A stretch of DNA of 64,000 nt from Marinobacter confluentis. GTDB taxonomy: Bacteria; Pseudomonadota; Gammaproteobacteria; Pseudomonadales; Oleiphilaceae. The stretch lies in contig NZ_SRPF01000002.1 in the NCBI RefSeq assembly GCF_004785685.1, forward strand, positions 992,001 to 1,056,000. The letters are read 5' to 3'. The translations under genes and the position numbers were made by a program. Positions 8,340 through 17,897 of this stretch are shown in pieces; the stretch's first letter is position 1, and each line of letters begins with the position of its first letter. The notes beneath the pieces are model-generated. The model did no database searches. It was not told the DNA's origin and was given only the letters and a program-made list of their open reading frames with translations.

Positions 8340-8945
8340 TTGTCGAACACCATCCCCTCACGCGCAGCCCTGCGCAAAGAACTCCGCCAGCAACGCAATG
8401 CCCTGAGTCCTCAGGAACATCAGGACGCCGCCGACAACCTGGCGATCAATCTTCTTGGCCATCCGGATTTACGCCGGGCAAGACATGTCGCGGTCTACCT
8501 GCCCAATGATGGCGAAATAGACCCTTCGGTTTACGTCAGTCTGGCAAGGCAACGCGGCCTTCAGTTCTATCTGCCGGTGCTCCATCCGGTTTATCCCGGG
8601 CGACTTGTATTCAGCCCTTTCACCGATGAAACCCGGTTGGCGCCAAACCGTTTTGGCATCCCTGAACCGGCTTTCCGCGATGGCCTGAAACGGCCGCCCT
8701 GGGCACTGGACGCAGTGCTGTTTCCATTGGTGGGGTTTAATGAGGCGGGTGAACGGCTGGGAATGGGCGGTGGTTTCTACGACCGCACCTTTGCGTTTAC
8801 CCGGCACACGCCAAGGCTGGCACCCAAGCTGATCGGGCTGGCCCACGAATGTCAGAAAGTTTCGGAGTTACCGACGGAAAGCTGGGATATACCCTTGCAC
8901 AGCATTGTCACGGACAGGAAAAGATATCAGGCAAAACGGGCCTGA
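8340..8945 (+). CDS. fthC: 5-formyltetrahydrofolate cyclo-ligase
   Basis: Enzyme of 201 residues that converts 5-formyltetrahydrofolate to 5,10-methenyltetrahydrofolate with ATP. Seen are the N-terminal basic helix (ALRKELRQQRNAL), HVAVYLPNDGEIDP and the phosphate-binding GMGGGFYDRTF. The start is TTG: no ATG or GTG gives the family N-terminus, and GGGAAG at 8328-8333, six bases upstream, can act as ribosome-binding site. That sequence is also the 3' strand of the 6S closing stem, so 6S processing and translation of this gene may interact. Confidence 0.9.
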   Translation: MSNTIPSRAALRKELRQQRNALSPQEHQDAADNLAINLLGHPDLRRARHVAVYLPNDGEIDPSVYVSLARQRGLQFYLPVLHPVYPGRLVFSPFTDETRLAPNRFGIPEPAFRDGLKRPPWALDAVLFPLVGFNEAGERLGMGGGFYDRTFAFTRHTPRLAPKLIGLAHECQKVSELPTESWDIPLHSIVTDRKRYQAKRA

Positions 8946-8957
8946 ACCGGGATTTGA

Positions 8958-9125
8958 TCAGTTGGGACGTGGCCGGTCATCAGCCGCAGGGGCTTCACTG
9001 ACAAACGCATTTGCCGCCGCAGAGAAACCGCTTTCGGGGGTTTTCATCGAGGTAAAACCGGTAATAACCAGGCCCACGGCGAAGATCAGCACGATAGCGC
9101 GAATGATGTCAGGCTTGCGATTCAT
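8958..9125 (-). CDS. Small single-span membrane protein, 55 residues
   Basis: A short gene reading from ATG at 9125 to TGA at 8958. A GGAG ribosome-binding site lies ten bases upstream. The protein starts with a basic MNRKPDIIR segment, then a hydrophobic helix (AIVLIFAVGLVITGF, residues 10-24), then a short soluble tail. No function is recognised. It converges on fthC and lies downstream of ilvA's 3' side facing away from it. The evidence is start, ribosome-binding site and the membrane helix; conservation was not tested. Confidence 0.55.
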   Translation of the reverse strand: MNRKPDIIRAIVLIFAVGLVITGFTSMKTPESGFSAAANAFVSEAPAADDRPRPN

Positions 9126-9259
9126 GTCAGCGAGCTCCGATGCCCCGGATTCTAAAAATGATCGAAATCAGTGGGATATTGCCGGTTTCGACAATCTGGA
9201 GTAAGACTATCACGCAACTCTCGTTTTACAATTTTTGACAGATTAATTTTTTTTAATTT

Positions 9260-10804
9260 TTATTCTTTTATTTGTTTACCGCCGTTTCCCGCCCCCAGAA
9301 ACAGTTGATAAGCCTCATTATCTGTCATGTTTTCATAGCGGAAACCGATTTTGTCCAGCATGGCCTCAAAGTCCGCCACCTCCTCATCGTTAACCTGTGC
9401 TCCCAGGAATACCCGGCTGTAGGCGGCACCGTGATTGCGGTAATGGAACATGGAGATATTCCAGCGGGTGCCCATGGACATGAGGAACTTCAACAGCGCG
9501 CCCGGCCTTTCCGGAAACTCGAACTGGAAGACCTTTTCGTTGGTGATGGTCGGCGCATGACCACCCACCATGTGGCGGATATGCTGTTTGGCCAGGTCGC
9601 TGTCCGTCAGATCGACCACGCCATAACCACTCTCGCGAAGTTCCTGCACCAACTCATCCCGGCCCAGACCGCCGGCCTGGATCTGGATACCCACGAAGAT
9701 TGTCGCTTCGGTGGCATCGGCATAACGGTAGTTGAACTCGGTGATGCTGCGCTTGTGCAGGGAGTTGATAAATGTTTTGAACGCCCCTGGCTTCTCGGGA
9801 ATAGTCACCGCCAGAATGGCCTCGCGCTTTTCACCGATCTCGGTACGCTCGGAAATGTAACGCAGGCGATCAAAATTCATGTTGGCGCCACTGAGAGTGA
9901 CCGCGAGGTTTTCGCCTTCGATCTTTTCCCGCTCGATGTATTTCTTTACCCCGGCCACGCCCAGTGCACCGGCCGGTTCGGCGATGGAGCGGGTGTCTTC
10001 AAAAATATCCTTGATGGCCGCGCAGATTTCATCGGTTGAAACGGTGATGACTTCATCCACATGGTCTTTGCAGATTTCCCATGGATGGGCACCGATCTGT
10101 TTTACCGCCACGCCGTCGGCGAAAATGCCGACTTCCGGCAGAATGACGCGCTCACCGGCGGCCATTGCCGCCTGCAGACAGTTGGAGTCATCCGGCTCCA
10201 CGCCGATCACCTTCACTTCCGGACGCAGGTATTTAATGTAGGCCGCCATACCCGCAATCAGGCCACCGCCGCCGACACAGATAAACACGGCATGCAGGGG
10301 CTTGGAGAACTGCCACATCAGTTCCATGGCCACGGTGCCCTGCCCGGCGATCACGTCCGGGTCATCGTAGGGCGGGATATAGGTGTAACCGTGCTTCTTG
10401 ATCAGTTCCTGGGCGTGGGTGGCGGCTTCGTCAAACGCATCGCCCTTGAGCACGACTCTGGCACCGTGATCCCGCACTGCGCGTACCTTGATCTCCGGCG
10501 TGGTCTGGGGCATCACGATCACTGCCTTGATACCCAGATGCTTGGCGCCCAGCGCAACACCCTGGGCATGATTACCGGCAGACGCACAGATCACGCCTTT
10601 GGCTTTCTGTTCTTCTGACAGATGGGCAATGCGGTTGTAGGCGCCACGAATCTTGAAAGAAAACACCGGCTGGAGGTCTTCACGTTTGAGCAGAATGTTA
10701 TTGCCAAAGCGCTTGGACAGGCTGCGGGCCTCAGTCAGCGGCGTCTCGATGGCCACGTCATAGACACGGGCATCGAGGATTTTCTTGATATAACGTTGCG
10801 GCAT
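9260..10804 (-). CDS. ilvA: Biosynthetic threonine ammonia-lyase
   Basis: PLP enzyme of 514 residues that deaminates threonine to 2-oxobutanoate, the first step of isoleucine synthesis. The PLP lysine lies in FSFKIRGAYNRI, the glycine-rich phosphate loop is VGGGGLIAGMA, and two ACT-like regulatory repeats occupy about residues 335-505, as expected for the isoleucine-inhibited form. The ATG at 10804, with GGAA seven bases upstream, gives the normal length and MPQRYIKKILDARVYDVA start; the longer upstream reading lacks family support. rpiA is divergent, as in Pseudomonas. Confidence 0.95.
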   Translation of the reverse strand: MPQRYIKKILDARVYDVAIETPLTEARSLSKRFGNNILLKREDLQPVFSFKIRGAYNRIAHLSEEQKAKGVICASAGNHAQGVALGAKHLGIKAVIVMPQTTPEIKVRAVRDHGARVVLKGDAFDEAATHAQELIKKHGYTYIPPYDDPDVIAGQGTVAMELMWQFSKPLHAVFICVGGGGLIAGMAAYIKYLRPEVKVIGVEPDDSNCLQAAMAAGERVILPEVGIFADGVAVKQIGAHPWEICKDHVDEVITVSTDEICAAIKDIFEDTRSIAEPAGALGVAGVKKYIEREKIEGENLAVTLSGANMNFDRLRYISERTEIGEKREAILAVTIPEKPGAFKTFINSLHKRSITEFNYRYADATEATIFVGIQIQAGGLGRDELVQELRESGYGVVDLTDSDLAKQHIRHMVGGHAPTITNEKVFQFEFPERPGALLKFLMSMGTRWNISMFHYRNHGAAYSRVFLGAQVNDEEVADFEAMLDKIGFRYENMTDNEAYQLFLGAGNGGKQIKE

Positions 10805-10960
10805 GGCGCGTTCCACATTTTTCGGTTGGCAAGAGTCGGAGATTCGTCGGAAAAACGCACAGTGTAGAAACTTTGGACGGGTGCCGTCTATAAGGCAGAC
10901 CCCCTGAACGGCTATAATCAGCGGGCGTTTCCCCATTTCCCGTAAATACCGGAGCTCATG

Positions 10961-11641
10961 ATGAATCAGGACGAACTGAAACAGGCCGTTGCCCAGGCCG
11001 CGCTGGACTACATCAAGCCGCATCTGGACCAGGACAGCATCATTGGCGTGGGCACCGGTAGTACGGCCAACTGCTTTATCGATCTGCTGGCCACGATACG
11101 CAATGATTTCGATGGCGCCGTTGCCAGCTCAGATGCCACGGCGGAGCGCCTCAAGAGCCACGGCATTCCGGTGTATGACCTGAACAGTGCCGCGCCGCTG
11201 GAGTTCTATGTAGACGGCGCTGATGAGGCCAACGAGAGGCTGGAGCTGATCAAGGGCGGCGGTGGCGCGCTAACCCGCGAGAAAATTGTCGCGGAGGTTT
11301 CCAAGACGTTTATCTGTATCGCCGATGAGTCCAAAAAGGTGGATATCCTTGGGGCCTTTCCTCTGCCGGTTGAAGTGCTGCCGATGGCTCGCAGCCACGT
11401 TGGCCGCGAAATCGTGAAGCTCGGGGGCGATCCGGTTTATCGTGAGGGTTTTACCACTGACAACGGCAATGTGATTCTGGATATCTACAATCTGGATATT
11501 TCGCGGCCGATTCAGATGGAGGAGAAGCTGAACAATATCGTGGGCATTGTAACCAATGGGTTGTTTGCCCGGCGGCCGGCTGATCTGTTGCTGCTTGGCA
11601 CTTCTGAGGGCGTTCAGAGTATTCCGCGCAAGGGAGTCTGA
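10961..11641 (+). CDS. rpiA: Ribose-5-phosphate isomerase A
   Basis: A 226-residue cytosolic isomerase of the pentose phosphate pathway. Family motifs seen are [38 protein letters not shown] and [16 protein letters not shown], which include the substrate-binding and acid/base residues. Two consecutive ATG codons are present; the second, at 10961, is six bases from GGAG and is preferred. It is divergently transcribed from ilvA over a 150-base gap. Confidence 0.94.
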   Translation: MNQDELKQAVAQAALDYIKPHLDQDSIIGVGTGSTANCFIDLLATIRNDFDGAVASSDATAERLKSHGIPVYDLNSAAPLEFYVDGADEANERLELIKGGGGALTREKIVAEVSKTFICIADESKKVDILGAFPLPVEVLPMARSHVGREIVKLGGDPVYREGFTTDNGNVILDIYNLDISRPIQMEEKLNNIVGIVTNGLFARRPADLLLLGTSEGVQSIPRKGV

Positions 11642-11689
11642 CCCACTGGTTGCCTGCCTCTGGCCTGCTGACTTGGGTGCAGGCCACGA

Positions 11690-11783
11690 AGGGGTGGGTT
11701 CATCAGGGGCACGCTGTGAATCCATCCATGTACGCTTGACAAAAACATCCATGTTTTTGACATCCCCTGATGAACCCACCCCT
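11690..11783 (-). repeat. Marinobacter-type hairpin repeat, copy B
   Basis: Perfect 20-base outer arms (11690-11709 and 11764-11783) enclose, on the minus strand, an inner hairpin AAAAACATGGATGTTTTT and the core AGCGTACATGGATGGATTC. The 27-base core agrees with copy A (7375-7480) at 23 positions, whereas the stems differ in sequence but keep pairing. It stands between rpiA and the acyl-CoA dehydrogenase gene. Confidence 0.8.
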
Positions 11784-11900
11784 CCGCAGCCCGGAATCAT
11801 ATCGGGCCTGAAAATACCAAGCGCTTGCTTGGTTCTGAAAATTAAGTGAGACTGCTTCCGATGATTTTGATCGCCCTCTTATCACCGGGAGAGACTTTCC

Positions 11901-13040
11901 GTGTCCGATTATTTCAACGATACCCATGAGCAGGTGCGTCAAAGCGCCCGCAAATTTATCGCCACCCATGTACTCCCCTACATCGACGAGTGGGAAGAAG
12001 CCGGAGAGTTTCCGCGGGACCTATACCTGAAAGCAGGCGAGGCTGGGATACTCGGCGTGGGCTTTCCGGAGAGTCTGGGCGGTGTCGGGGAAGATGATAT
12101 TTTCATGAAAGTGGCGGTGTCCGAGGAGCTGATGCGGTCCACTTCCGGTGGATTGGTGGCGGGCCTCGGGTCGTTGGATATCGGGTTGCCGCCGGTGGCG
12201 AAGTGGGCGAGGCCTGAGGTGAAAGAGGCGATTGTGCCGCCGGTTCTGCGGGGCGAGAAAATTGCGGCGCTGGCGGTGACCGAGCCGGGTGGCGGTTCAG
12301 ATGTGGCCAGTCTGAAAACCCGCGCCGTTAAAAACGGCGACCATTACATTGTAAACGGCAGCAAGACCTTTATCACCAGTGGCATGCGAGCGGACCATTT
12401 TACGGTGGCCGTGCGCACCGGCGGCGAAGGCCACGGTGGCGTCAGCCTGCTGTTGATTGATCGGGATATGCCCGGTTTCTCCAACGGTAAAAAACTGAAG
12501 AAAATGGGCTGGTGGGCCAGCGATACCGCCGAGCTGTTCTTTGAAGACTGCCGGGTACCTGCAAACCGGCTGATCGGCGCCGAGAATGCCGGTTTTATTG
12601 CGATCATGAGCAACTTTCTGTTCGAGCGCCTCAGCCTGGCCATCATGGCCTACATGACCGCCGAGATCGCACTCGAAGCGGCCACACACTGGGCCCAGCA
12701 GCGTGAAGCCTTCGGTCGCACCATCAGCGGCTTCCAGGTCACACGCCACAAGCTGGTAGACATGGCCACGCAAGTGGACGTAGCCCGGGAATACACCTAC
12801 CGCTGCGCGGCACTGATGCAGGCTGGTAAGAACCCGATCAAACAAGTTGCTATGGCGAAGAATTTTGCGGTAGAGGTTTGTGAAAAAGTCACCCGTGAGG
12901 CGGTGCAGATTCATGGTGGTATGGGGTATATGCGTGAATCGGTAGTGGAGCGGCTTTATCGAGACGGGAAGATTCTGTCGATTGGCGGTGGCACTGACGA
13001 GATCATGAAAGAACTGATCGCCAAACAGCTACGGATCTGA
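11901..13040 (+). CDS. Acyl-CoA dehydrogenase (LCAD-like)
   Basis: FAD enzyme of 379 residues that introduces the alpha-beta double bond into acyl-CoA. Seen are [18 protein letters not shown] (FAD/acyl contact region), [17 protein letters not shown] and the C-terminal [18 protein letters not shown]. The Glu that serves as catalytic base in medium-chain enzymes (YEGT) is Gly here; instead a Glu is present in LFERLSLA near residue 237, the position used by long-chain and isovaleryl enzymes. The start is GTG with GGGAGAG upstream. The exact substrate is not evident; long or branched acyl-CoA is likely. Confidence 0.87.
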   Translation: MSDYFNDTHEQVRQSARKFIATHVLPYIDEWEEAGEFPRDLYLKAGEAGILGVGFPESLGGVGEDDIFMKVAVSEELMRSTSGGLVAGLGSLDIGLPPVAKWARPEVKEAIVPPVLRGEKIAALAVTEPGGGSDVASLKTRAVKNGDHYIVNGSKTFITSGMRADHFTVAVRTGGEGHGGVSLLLIDRDMPGFSNGKKLKKMGWWASDTAELFFEDCRVPANRLIGAENAGFIAIMSNFLFERLSLAIMAYMTAEIALEAATHWAQQREAFGRTISGFQVTRHKLVDMATQVDVAREYTYRCAALMQAGKNPIKQVAMAKNFAVEVCEKVTREAVQIHGGMGYMRESVVERLYRDGKILSIGGGTDEIMKELIAKQLRI

Positions 13041-13146
13041 CGGTTACCAAGCTCTAGTTTCGATCCGCAGGTTTGTGCCGTATAATTGCGCCCACTTTTT
13101 AAGCGCTATAAACGCATTCACACACGAACAGCATAAAGGATCACTC

Positions 13147-13674
13147 ATGAACTTTGATCACATTCCGGCTGGCAAGAATCCGCCCGAAGACATCTATGTC
13201 GCCATCGAAATCCCCGCCAACAGCTCACCGGTAAAATACGAGCTGGACAAGGATATGGGCGCCCTGCTGGTTGACCGTTTCATGGCGACCCCCATGTTCT
13301 ATCCGGCCAACTATGGCTTTATTCCCCACACCCTGGCCGATGACGGCGACCCGATTGACGTACTCGTGGTCACCCCTTATGCGGTTCAGGCCGGTTCGGT
13401 TATTCGCTGCCGCCCGGTGGGCGTACTGAACATGGAAGACGAAGCCGGTGGCGATGCCAAACTGGTCGCGGTTCCCCATGACAAGCTCACCAATGCCTAT
13501 AGCGACGTCAAGGACATAGGCGATCTGCCGCAACTGCTGCGCGACCAGATCCAGCACTTCTTCGAAAACTACAAGACCCTTGAGCCCGGCAAGTGGGTCA
13601 AGGTTCAGGGTTGGGCCAATGCGGCCGAAGCCAAGAAGGCGATTGAGGAGTCTGTTAAAGCCTATAAAGGCTGA
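13147..13674 (+). CDS. ppa: Inorganic pyrophosphatase, family I
   Basis: Cytosolic Mg-dependent enzyme of 175 residues that hydrolyses pyrophosphate from biosynthetic reactions. The substrate-site segment [19 protein letters not shown] and the metal-binding signature [10 protein letters not shown] are all present. AAGGA precedes the ATG at 13147. It is followed by a strong bidirectional terminator. Confidence 0.96.
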   Translation: MNFDHIPAGKNPPEDIYVAIEIPANSSPVKYELDKDMGALLVDRFMATPMFYPANYGFIPHTLADDGDPIDVLVVTPYAVQAGSVIRCRPVGVLNMEDEAGGDAKLVAVPHDKLTNAYSDVKDIGDLPQLLRDQIQHFFENYKTLEPGKWVKVQGWANAAEAKKAIEESVKAYKG

Positions 13675-13694
13675 TTGGCACAAACCTCAGGCGT

Positions 13695-13730
13695 AAAAAA
13701 ACCGGACCAGTTTACTGGCCCGGTTTTTTT
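13695..13730. terminator. Bidirectional rho-independent terminator (ppa / DUF2333)
   Basis: A-rich tract, then ACCGGaCCAGT/ACTGGcCCGGT stem, then seven T. It serves ppa from the left and the converging DUF2333 gene from the right. Confidence 0.9.
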
Positions 13731-13743
13731 GTTCAGGAAGCTC

Positions 13744-14793
13744 CTATCCTCTCGAGAGAAGATCCCGCATATCACTGATTGCGGCACTGGCCCGTGAAAG
13801 GTAGGCCGCCATGGTCAGGGAGTGGTTGGCCAGAACGCCAAAGCCGCTGCCATTCAGAATCACCGGACTCCACATTTCACCCTGAGCCCCTTCGAGCTCA
13901 ATGATCACCTGCTTGATGCTGGACATGGCATTCTTGTCCTGCAGCACATCACGAAAATCGACTTCAATGGCCTTGAACAGGTGCAGCAAAGCCCAGGAGC
14001 CGCCCCGGGCCTCGTAAAACACGTCATCGATTTCGGTCCAGGGCGTCTTTACCTCCTCACCCAGAGCCTCTTCCATCAGCGGATCGTTGGGATTGATGTT
14101 TGCGACCGCGTCTGACACCGAAGCTTTGCCAACACTTTCCCCCAGGGTCCGTGACAGACTGCCAAGCCTTGATTCCAGATTCGTCAGCCAGCTCGCCAGA
14201 TTGTCAGCACGGGCGAAAAACTGAGCCTTTGGCTGATCAGGGTTGGACAGCCGGTCAAGATAACTTTCCAGCGCTCTTATCCCCCGACGATATTCAGCCT
14301 CGGTTGAGGGAATCGCCCAACTGCCACTGTCGAAGTGGAACTGCGGCTCTGCAATGGTCAAATCCGGATCTTCCGCAGACTGGCTCTGGGAACGGCTGAT
14401 ATCCTGACGCATGGACCTGGAGAAGTCCCGCAGCTGCACCAGCACGCCATATTCCCAGTTAGGCATATTGTCCAGCCAGACTCCGGGAGGGAAAAGGTCA
14501 TTGGAGATGTAACCGCCCGGCTTGTTCAGCAGCGTTTCTGCCAGACGAATCATCGTGACCGTGGTGGCAAACCCGGTAACGGGCTCACGCTGCATCTCGT
14601 TGGCCTGGGCACGAACGTGGTCTCGAACCGAGTAAACGTCCGGATCGCTGCTCCAGAACATGCCCAGCACCAGAGCTACCAGCAGGTAGACGACAACAAG
14701 CGCCAGCACAAACTTGCCAACCACGCCGCCGCCACCGAAATCCTGGGCGTCATCCTTGCGATCCTTGAAATATTGTCTGATTTTTCCAGCCAT
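13744..14793 (-). CDS. DUF2333 inner-membrane-anchored protein
   Basis: A 349-residue protein with a cytoplasmic basic start (KIRQYFKDRKDD), one membrane helix at about residues 26-46 (VGKFVLALVVVYLLVALVLGMFW) and a long periplasmic helical domain (GGYISNDLFPPGVWLDNMPN). This is the DUF2333 pattern, common in Marinobacter, Pseudomonas and relatives; its function is unknown. It stands alone, convergent with ppa. Confidence 0.82.
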   Translation of the reverse strand: MAGKIRQYFKDRKDDAQDFGGGGVVGKFVLALVVVYLLVALVLGMFWSSDPDVYSVRDHVRAQANEMQREPVTGFATTVTMIRLAETLLNKPGGYISNDLFPPGVWLDNMPNWEYGVLVQLRDFSRSMRQDISRSQSQSAEDPDLTIAEPQFHFDSGSWAIPSTEAEYRRGIRALESYLDRLSNPDQPKAQFFARADNLASWLTNLESRLGSLSRTLGESVGKASVSDAVANINPNDPLMEEALGEEVKTPWTEIDDVFYEARGGSWALLHLFKAIEVDFRDVLQDKNAMSSIKQVIIELEGAQGEMWSPVILNGSGFGVLANHSLTMAAYLSRASAAISDMRDLLSRG

Positions 14794-15114
14794 CAGTTGT
14801 TTCTTCTCCTATGGTGAAATTCTCACTAGGGTAACCATGCAGCAATGCCTAGGCAGATGCAATTTGAAGCGAGGTTTCAAGGGCACTCTCGAGGGCACCC
14901 TTCTGGGTACTCTAGATCCTTACATTCTTTGGGTACGGAGCTGCGGGCGGAATAGCCTGCTAGGGTCTTGTGATTGTTGACAAAGATTTACACAGCGTCA
15001 CCTACGCCCACAACACTAAACACTATAAACTCACCAAAACGACTAATGTGAAAGCTGGTTGTCCGGAACGGAGCCGGACGGCCCAAAAAACTAAAAAAAG
15101 CAGGCCGGAGCACA

Positions 15115-16731
15115 ATGAACGACGAAAGCCAGAAGGACAAACTCAGGCAGCACTTTGCCCGACGAGTGACCACCCAGGCTCGGGTGGTTCTGGATACATG
15201 GCAGAAGATTCATGAAAACCCGGCCCAGGCGGCGGTGTTTCGCGACGATTTTTCCCGGGCTGCGGACAAGCTTGTACGCTACGCCCAGCGCTTCGAAATG
15301 GCAGGCCACAGTGACGCCGGCCAACGGGTGTTCGAACTGATGGCCGACTGGCCCCAGGGCGAGGGCCTGCCAGCTGGCCTGGAGAGCGCTCTTGAAGAAG
15401 CCATCGAACAGCTTTCCCGAAGCACCCTACGCCGCACCGACCAGCAGGCCACCGAGGCGCCACAACAGTTCAGGCGCACACCGGTTTACATTGCGCTGGC
15501 CAACCATGAGATGGCTCATCGCCTGATCCGTCAGCTTGAATTCTTCGGCTTTCGCGCCTCCGCGTTCCACAATGAAGACGATCTGATTGAAGCCTGCGGC
15601 CTGCACAAACCCGAAACCATCCTGATGGACGTAAATTTCGGTGCCGCGGCGCTTGACGGGCTTGCCACCATCGAAAAGCTTCAGGAACGTCACGATACCC
15701 CCATCCCGATCATTTTCATGAGCGATGAGGACGGCACCATCGAAACGCGGCTGCGGGCATCCCGCTGCGGCGGCGAGGAGTTTTTCTACCCCGCCGTAGA
15801 CCCCGGCCAGCTGATCGAGAAAATTGAGACCTATACCCACGGCAATACCGTCGAGCCCTATAAGGTATTGGTGCTGGACGATTCCCGCGCCCAGGCCAAA
15901 TACATGGAAACGGTGCTGAAAAAAGCCGGCATGAACGGCCACATCATCACCGACCCGATGCAGATCATTACCGCCCTGGAATCCTTCCTGCCGGAAATCA
16001 TTATCCTGGACATGTATATGCCCGGCTGCACCGGTATGGAGATCGCCCGGGTGATCCGCCAACAGGACCGTTTCCATAGCGTGCCCATTATCTACCTGTC
16101 AGCAGAGGATGATGTCAGCAAGCAGCTCCATGCCATGAGCCTGGGAGGCGACGACTTCCTGACCAAGCCGATTGACCCCAAACACCTGATATCCACCATT
16201 CACAACCGGGGACGCCGGGCCCGGTCACTGCTGGCGCTGATGATTCGCGACAGCCTGACCGGCCTGTACAACCACACTCATACCCTCTATCTGCTGGATC
16301 AGGAAATTGTACGTGCCGCGCAGAAAGACCACTCCCTGTGCTTCGCGATGATTGATATCGACTACTTCAAGAAGGTGAACGACACCTTCGGCCACCCCAT
16401 CGGTGACCGGGTGTTGCGCAGTCTGTCGATGTTCCTGAAGCAGCGATTGCGTAAATCCGACCACATCGGCCGCTACGGCGGGGAGGAATTTGCCATCATT
16501 CTGCCGGAAACAAGGGAAAGCGATGCCCGCAACGTACTCAATGAAATCCGCGAGCGTTTTGCGGAACTCCTTCAGCCCGCCGGGGACCGTGAGTTCAACG
16601 TCACCTTCAGCTGTGGTGTCGCCACACTGAGACCCGGTGAAACTTCCCAGTCCCTGTGTGAGCGGGCCGACAAAGCGCTCTACCGGGCCAAGGAACAGGG
16701 TCGAAATTGCGTTGCAGCCTTTACCGACTGA
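15115..16731 (+). CDS. Dual response-regulator diguanylate cyclase
   Basis: A 538-residue signalling protein expected to make cyclic di-GMP. Residues 1-115 form an Hpt-like helical domain. REC1 (about 122-240) looks degenerate: its start (VYIALANHEM) lacks the acidic pair and its end (FFYPAVD) lacks the Lys-Pro. REC2 (about 245-365) is complete, with VLVLDDSR, IILDMYMPG and FLTKPID. The GGDEF domain carries the active signature GGEEF at about 455-459, with an inhibitory RKSD site five residues before it, so product inhibition is expected. CGGAG precedes the ATG. No cognate kinase adjoins it. Confidence 0.9.
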   Translation: MNDESQKDKLRQHFARRVTTQARVVLDTWQKIHENPAQAAVFRDDFSRAADKLVRYAQRFEMAGHSDAGQRVFELMADWPQGEGLPAGLESALEEAIEQLSRSTLRRTDQQATEAPQQFRRTPVYIALANHEMAHRLIRQLEFFGFRASAFHNEDDLIEACGLHKPETILMDVNFGAAALDGLATIEKLQERHDTPIPIIFMSDEDGTIETRLRASRCGGEEFFYPAVDPGQLIEKIETYTHGNTVEPYKVLVLDDSRAQAKYMETVLKKAGMNGHIITDPMQIITALESFLPEIIILDMYMPGCTGMEIARVIRQQDRFHSVPIIYLSAEDDVSKQLHAMSLGGDDFLTKPIDPKHLISTIHNRGRRARSLLALMIRDSLTGLYNHTHTLYLLDQEIVRAAQKDHSLCFAMIDIDYFKKVNDTFGHPIGDRVLRSLSMFLKQRLRKSDHIGRYGGEEFAIILPETRESDARNVLNEIRERFAELLQPAGDREFNVTFSCGVATLRPGETSQSLCERADKALYRAKEQGRNCVAAFTD

Positions 16732-16953
16732 CGCCAGCACGCGTTCCGGCCCGGATTTTCACCGGGCCGGTTTATGAAACCAACGTCTTATAGAAGTCAC
16801 CGCCCCCCTTCACGACAATAACCGTCAGACAATGGACATGATCGGTCCGTAAATCCGGCCAGCTAATTTTAAACAGGTAAAATCAGTCCATTTGCTGGAA
16901 AATGTCATTATATTCGGCGATCCTGTAGGAAAGTCAGCAAGGTAAAGACACAA

Positions 16954-17394
16954 ATGTCGACGATATTGGTACTCCACGGCCCCAACCTGAACATGCTCGG
17001 AATCCGCGAGCCAGAGGTGTACGGCCACGAGACTCTGACTGACATTAACGACCGCCTGCACAATCAGGCCGCCGAAGCTGGCCATCACCTGCTACATTTA
17101 CAGTCAAACGCTGAATATGAACTGATCGAACGGATACACGATGCGCGTGCCGAGGGGGTGGATTTCATTCTTTTCAACCCCGCCGCTTTCACGCACACCA
17201 GTGTTGCCCTGAGAGATGCAATCCTCGCATCCGGCATTCCGTTTATTGAAGTGCATCTTTCAAACGTGCATGCGCGGGAAGCGTTCCGCCATCACTCCTA
17301 TTTTTCTGATATCGCCGACGGCGTTATCTGCGGGCTGGGCAGCCTTGGGTACGATCTGGCCCTGACGGCCGCCCTGCAACGAATTCATCGCTAG
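16954..17394 (+). CDS. aroQ: Type II 3-dehydroquinate dehydratase
   Basis: A 146-residue shikimate-pathway enzyme that dehydrates 3-dehydroquinate. The active-site segments [18 protein letters not shown] (Tyr and Arg), [28 protein letters not shown] and [17 protein letters not shown] are all present. It directly precedes accB-accC, the common gammaproteobacterial arrangement, and is probably co-transcribed with them. Confidence 0.96.
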   Translation: MSTILVLHGPNLNMLGIREPEVYGHETLTDINDRLHNQAAEAGHHLLHLQSNAEYELIERIHDARAEGVDFILFNPAAFTHTSVALRDAILASGIPFIEVHLSNVHAREAFRHHSYFSDIADGVICGLGSLGYDLALTAALQRIHR

Positions 17395-17419
17395 ATCTGA
17401 CAAACGGACTGGACTGACT

Positions 17420-17881
17420 ATGGATATTCGCAAAATAAAGAAGCTGATCGAGCTGCTGGAAGAATCCGACGTCGAAGAACTGGAGATTCACGAAGCGGAC
17501 GACTCCGTTCGCATCTCACGTCGTCGCGAACAGGCCCCGGCGCCCCAGTACATGGCACACTACCCAGCCCCCTCATACCAGCAGGAGCCTTCCGCGCCCT
17601 CATCCGGCGGCGGCTCGGCTGAACCGGCGAAAAGCGCGGAGCCTGAAGGTCACTCGCTCAAGTCGCCCATGGTGGGCACCTTCTATCGCTCACCATCACC
17701 CACCTCCAAGGCCTTTGTTGAAGTTGGCCAGTCGGTGAAAGCCGGCGACGTGGTGTGCATCGTGGAAGCGATGAAGATGATGAACCAGATCGAAGCCGAC
17801 AAGAGCGGCACCATAGCGGAGATTCTCGTGGAAAACGGGCAGCCGGTCGAATTCGATCAGCCGCTGATCATCATTTCCTGA
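17420..17881 (+). CDS. accB: Biotin carboxyl carrier protein of acetyl-CoA carboxylase
   Basis: A 153-residue carrier subunit for the first committed step of fatty acid synthesis. An N-terminal helical region is followed by a Pro/Ala/Ser-rich linker (about residues 38-78) and the biotinyl domain, where the biotin-accepting lysine is in [16 protein letters not shown]. It is 17 bases upstream of accC. Confidence 0.96.
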   Translation: MDIRKIKKLIELLEESDVEELEIHEADDSVRISRRREQAPAPQYMAHYPAPSYQQEPSAPSSGGGSAEPAKSAEPEGHSLKSPMVGTFYRSPSPTSKAFVEVGQSVKAGDVVCIVEAMKMMNQIEADKSGTIAEILVENGQPVEFDQPLIIIS

Positions 17882-17897
17882 ACCCGGTGACTCTCTC

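Noticed and set aside
11901..13040. Inactive acyl-CoA dehydrogenase because the canonical YEGT glutamate is glycine
   Set aside because: A glutamate in LFERLSLA matches the catalytic position of long-chain and isovaleryl enzymes, so activity is likely.
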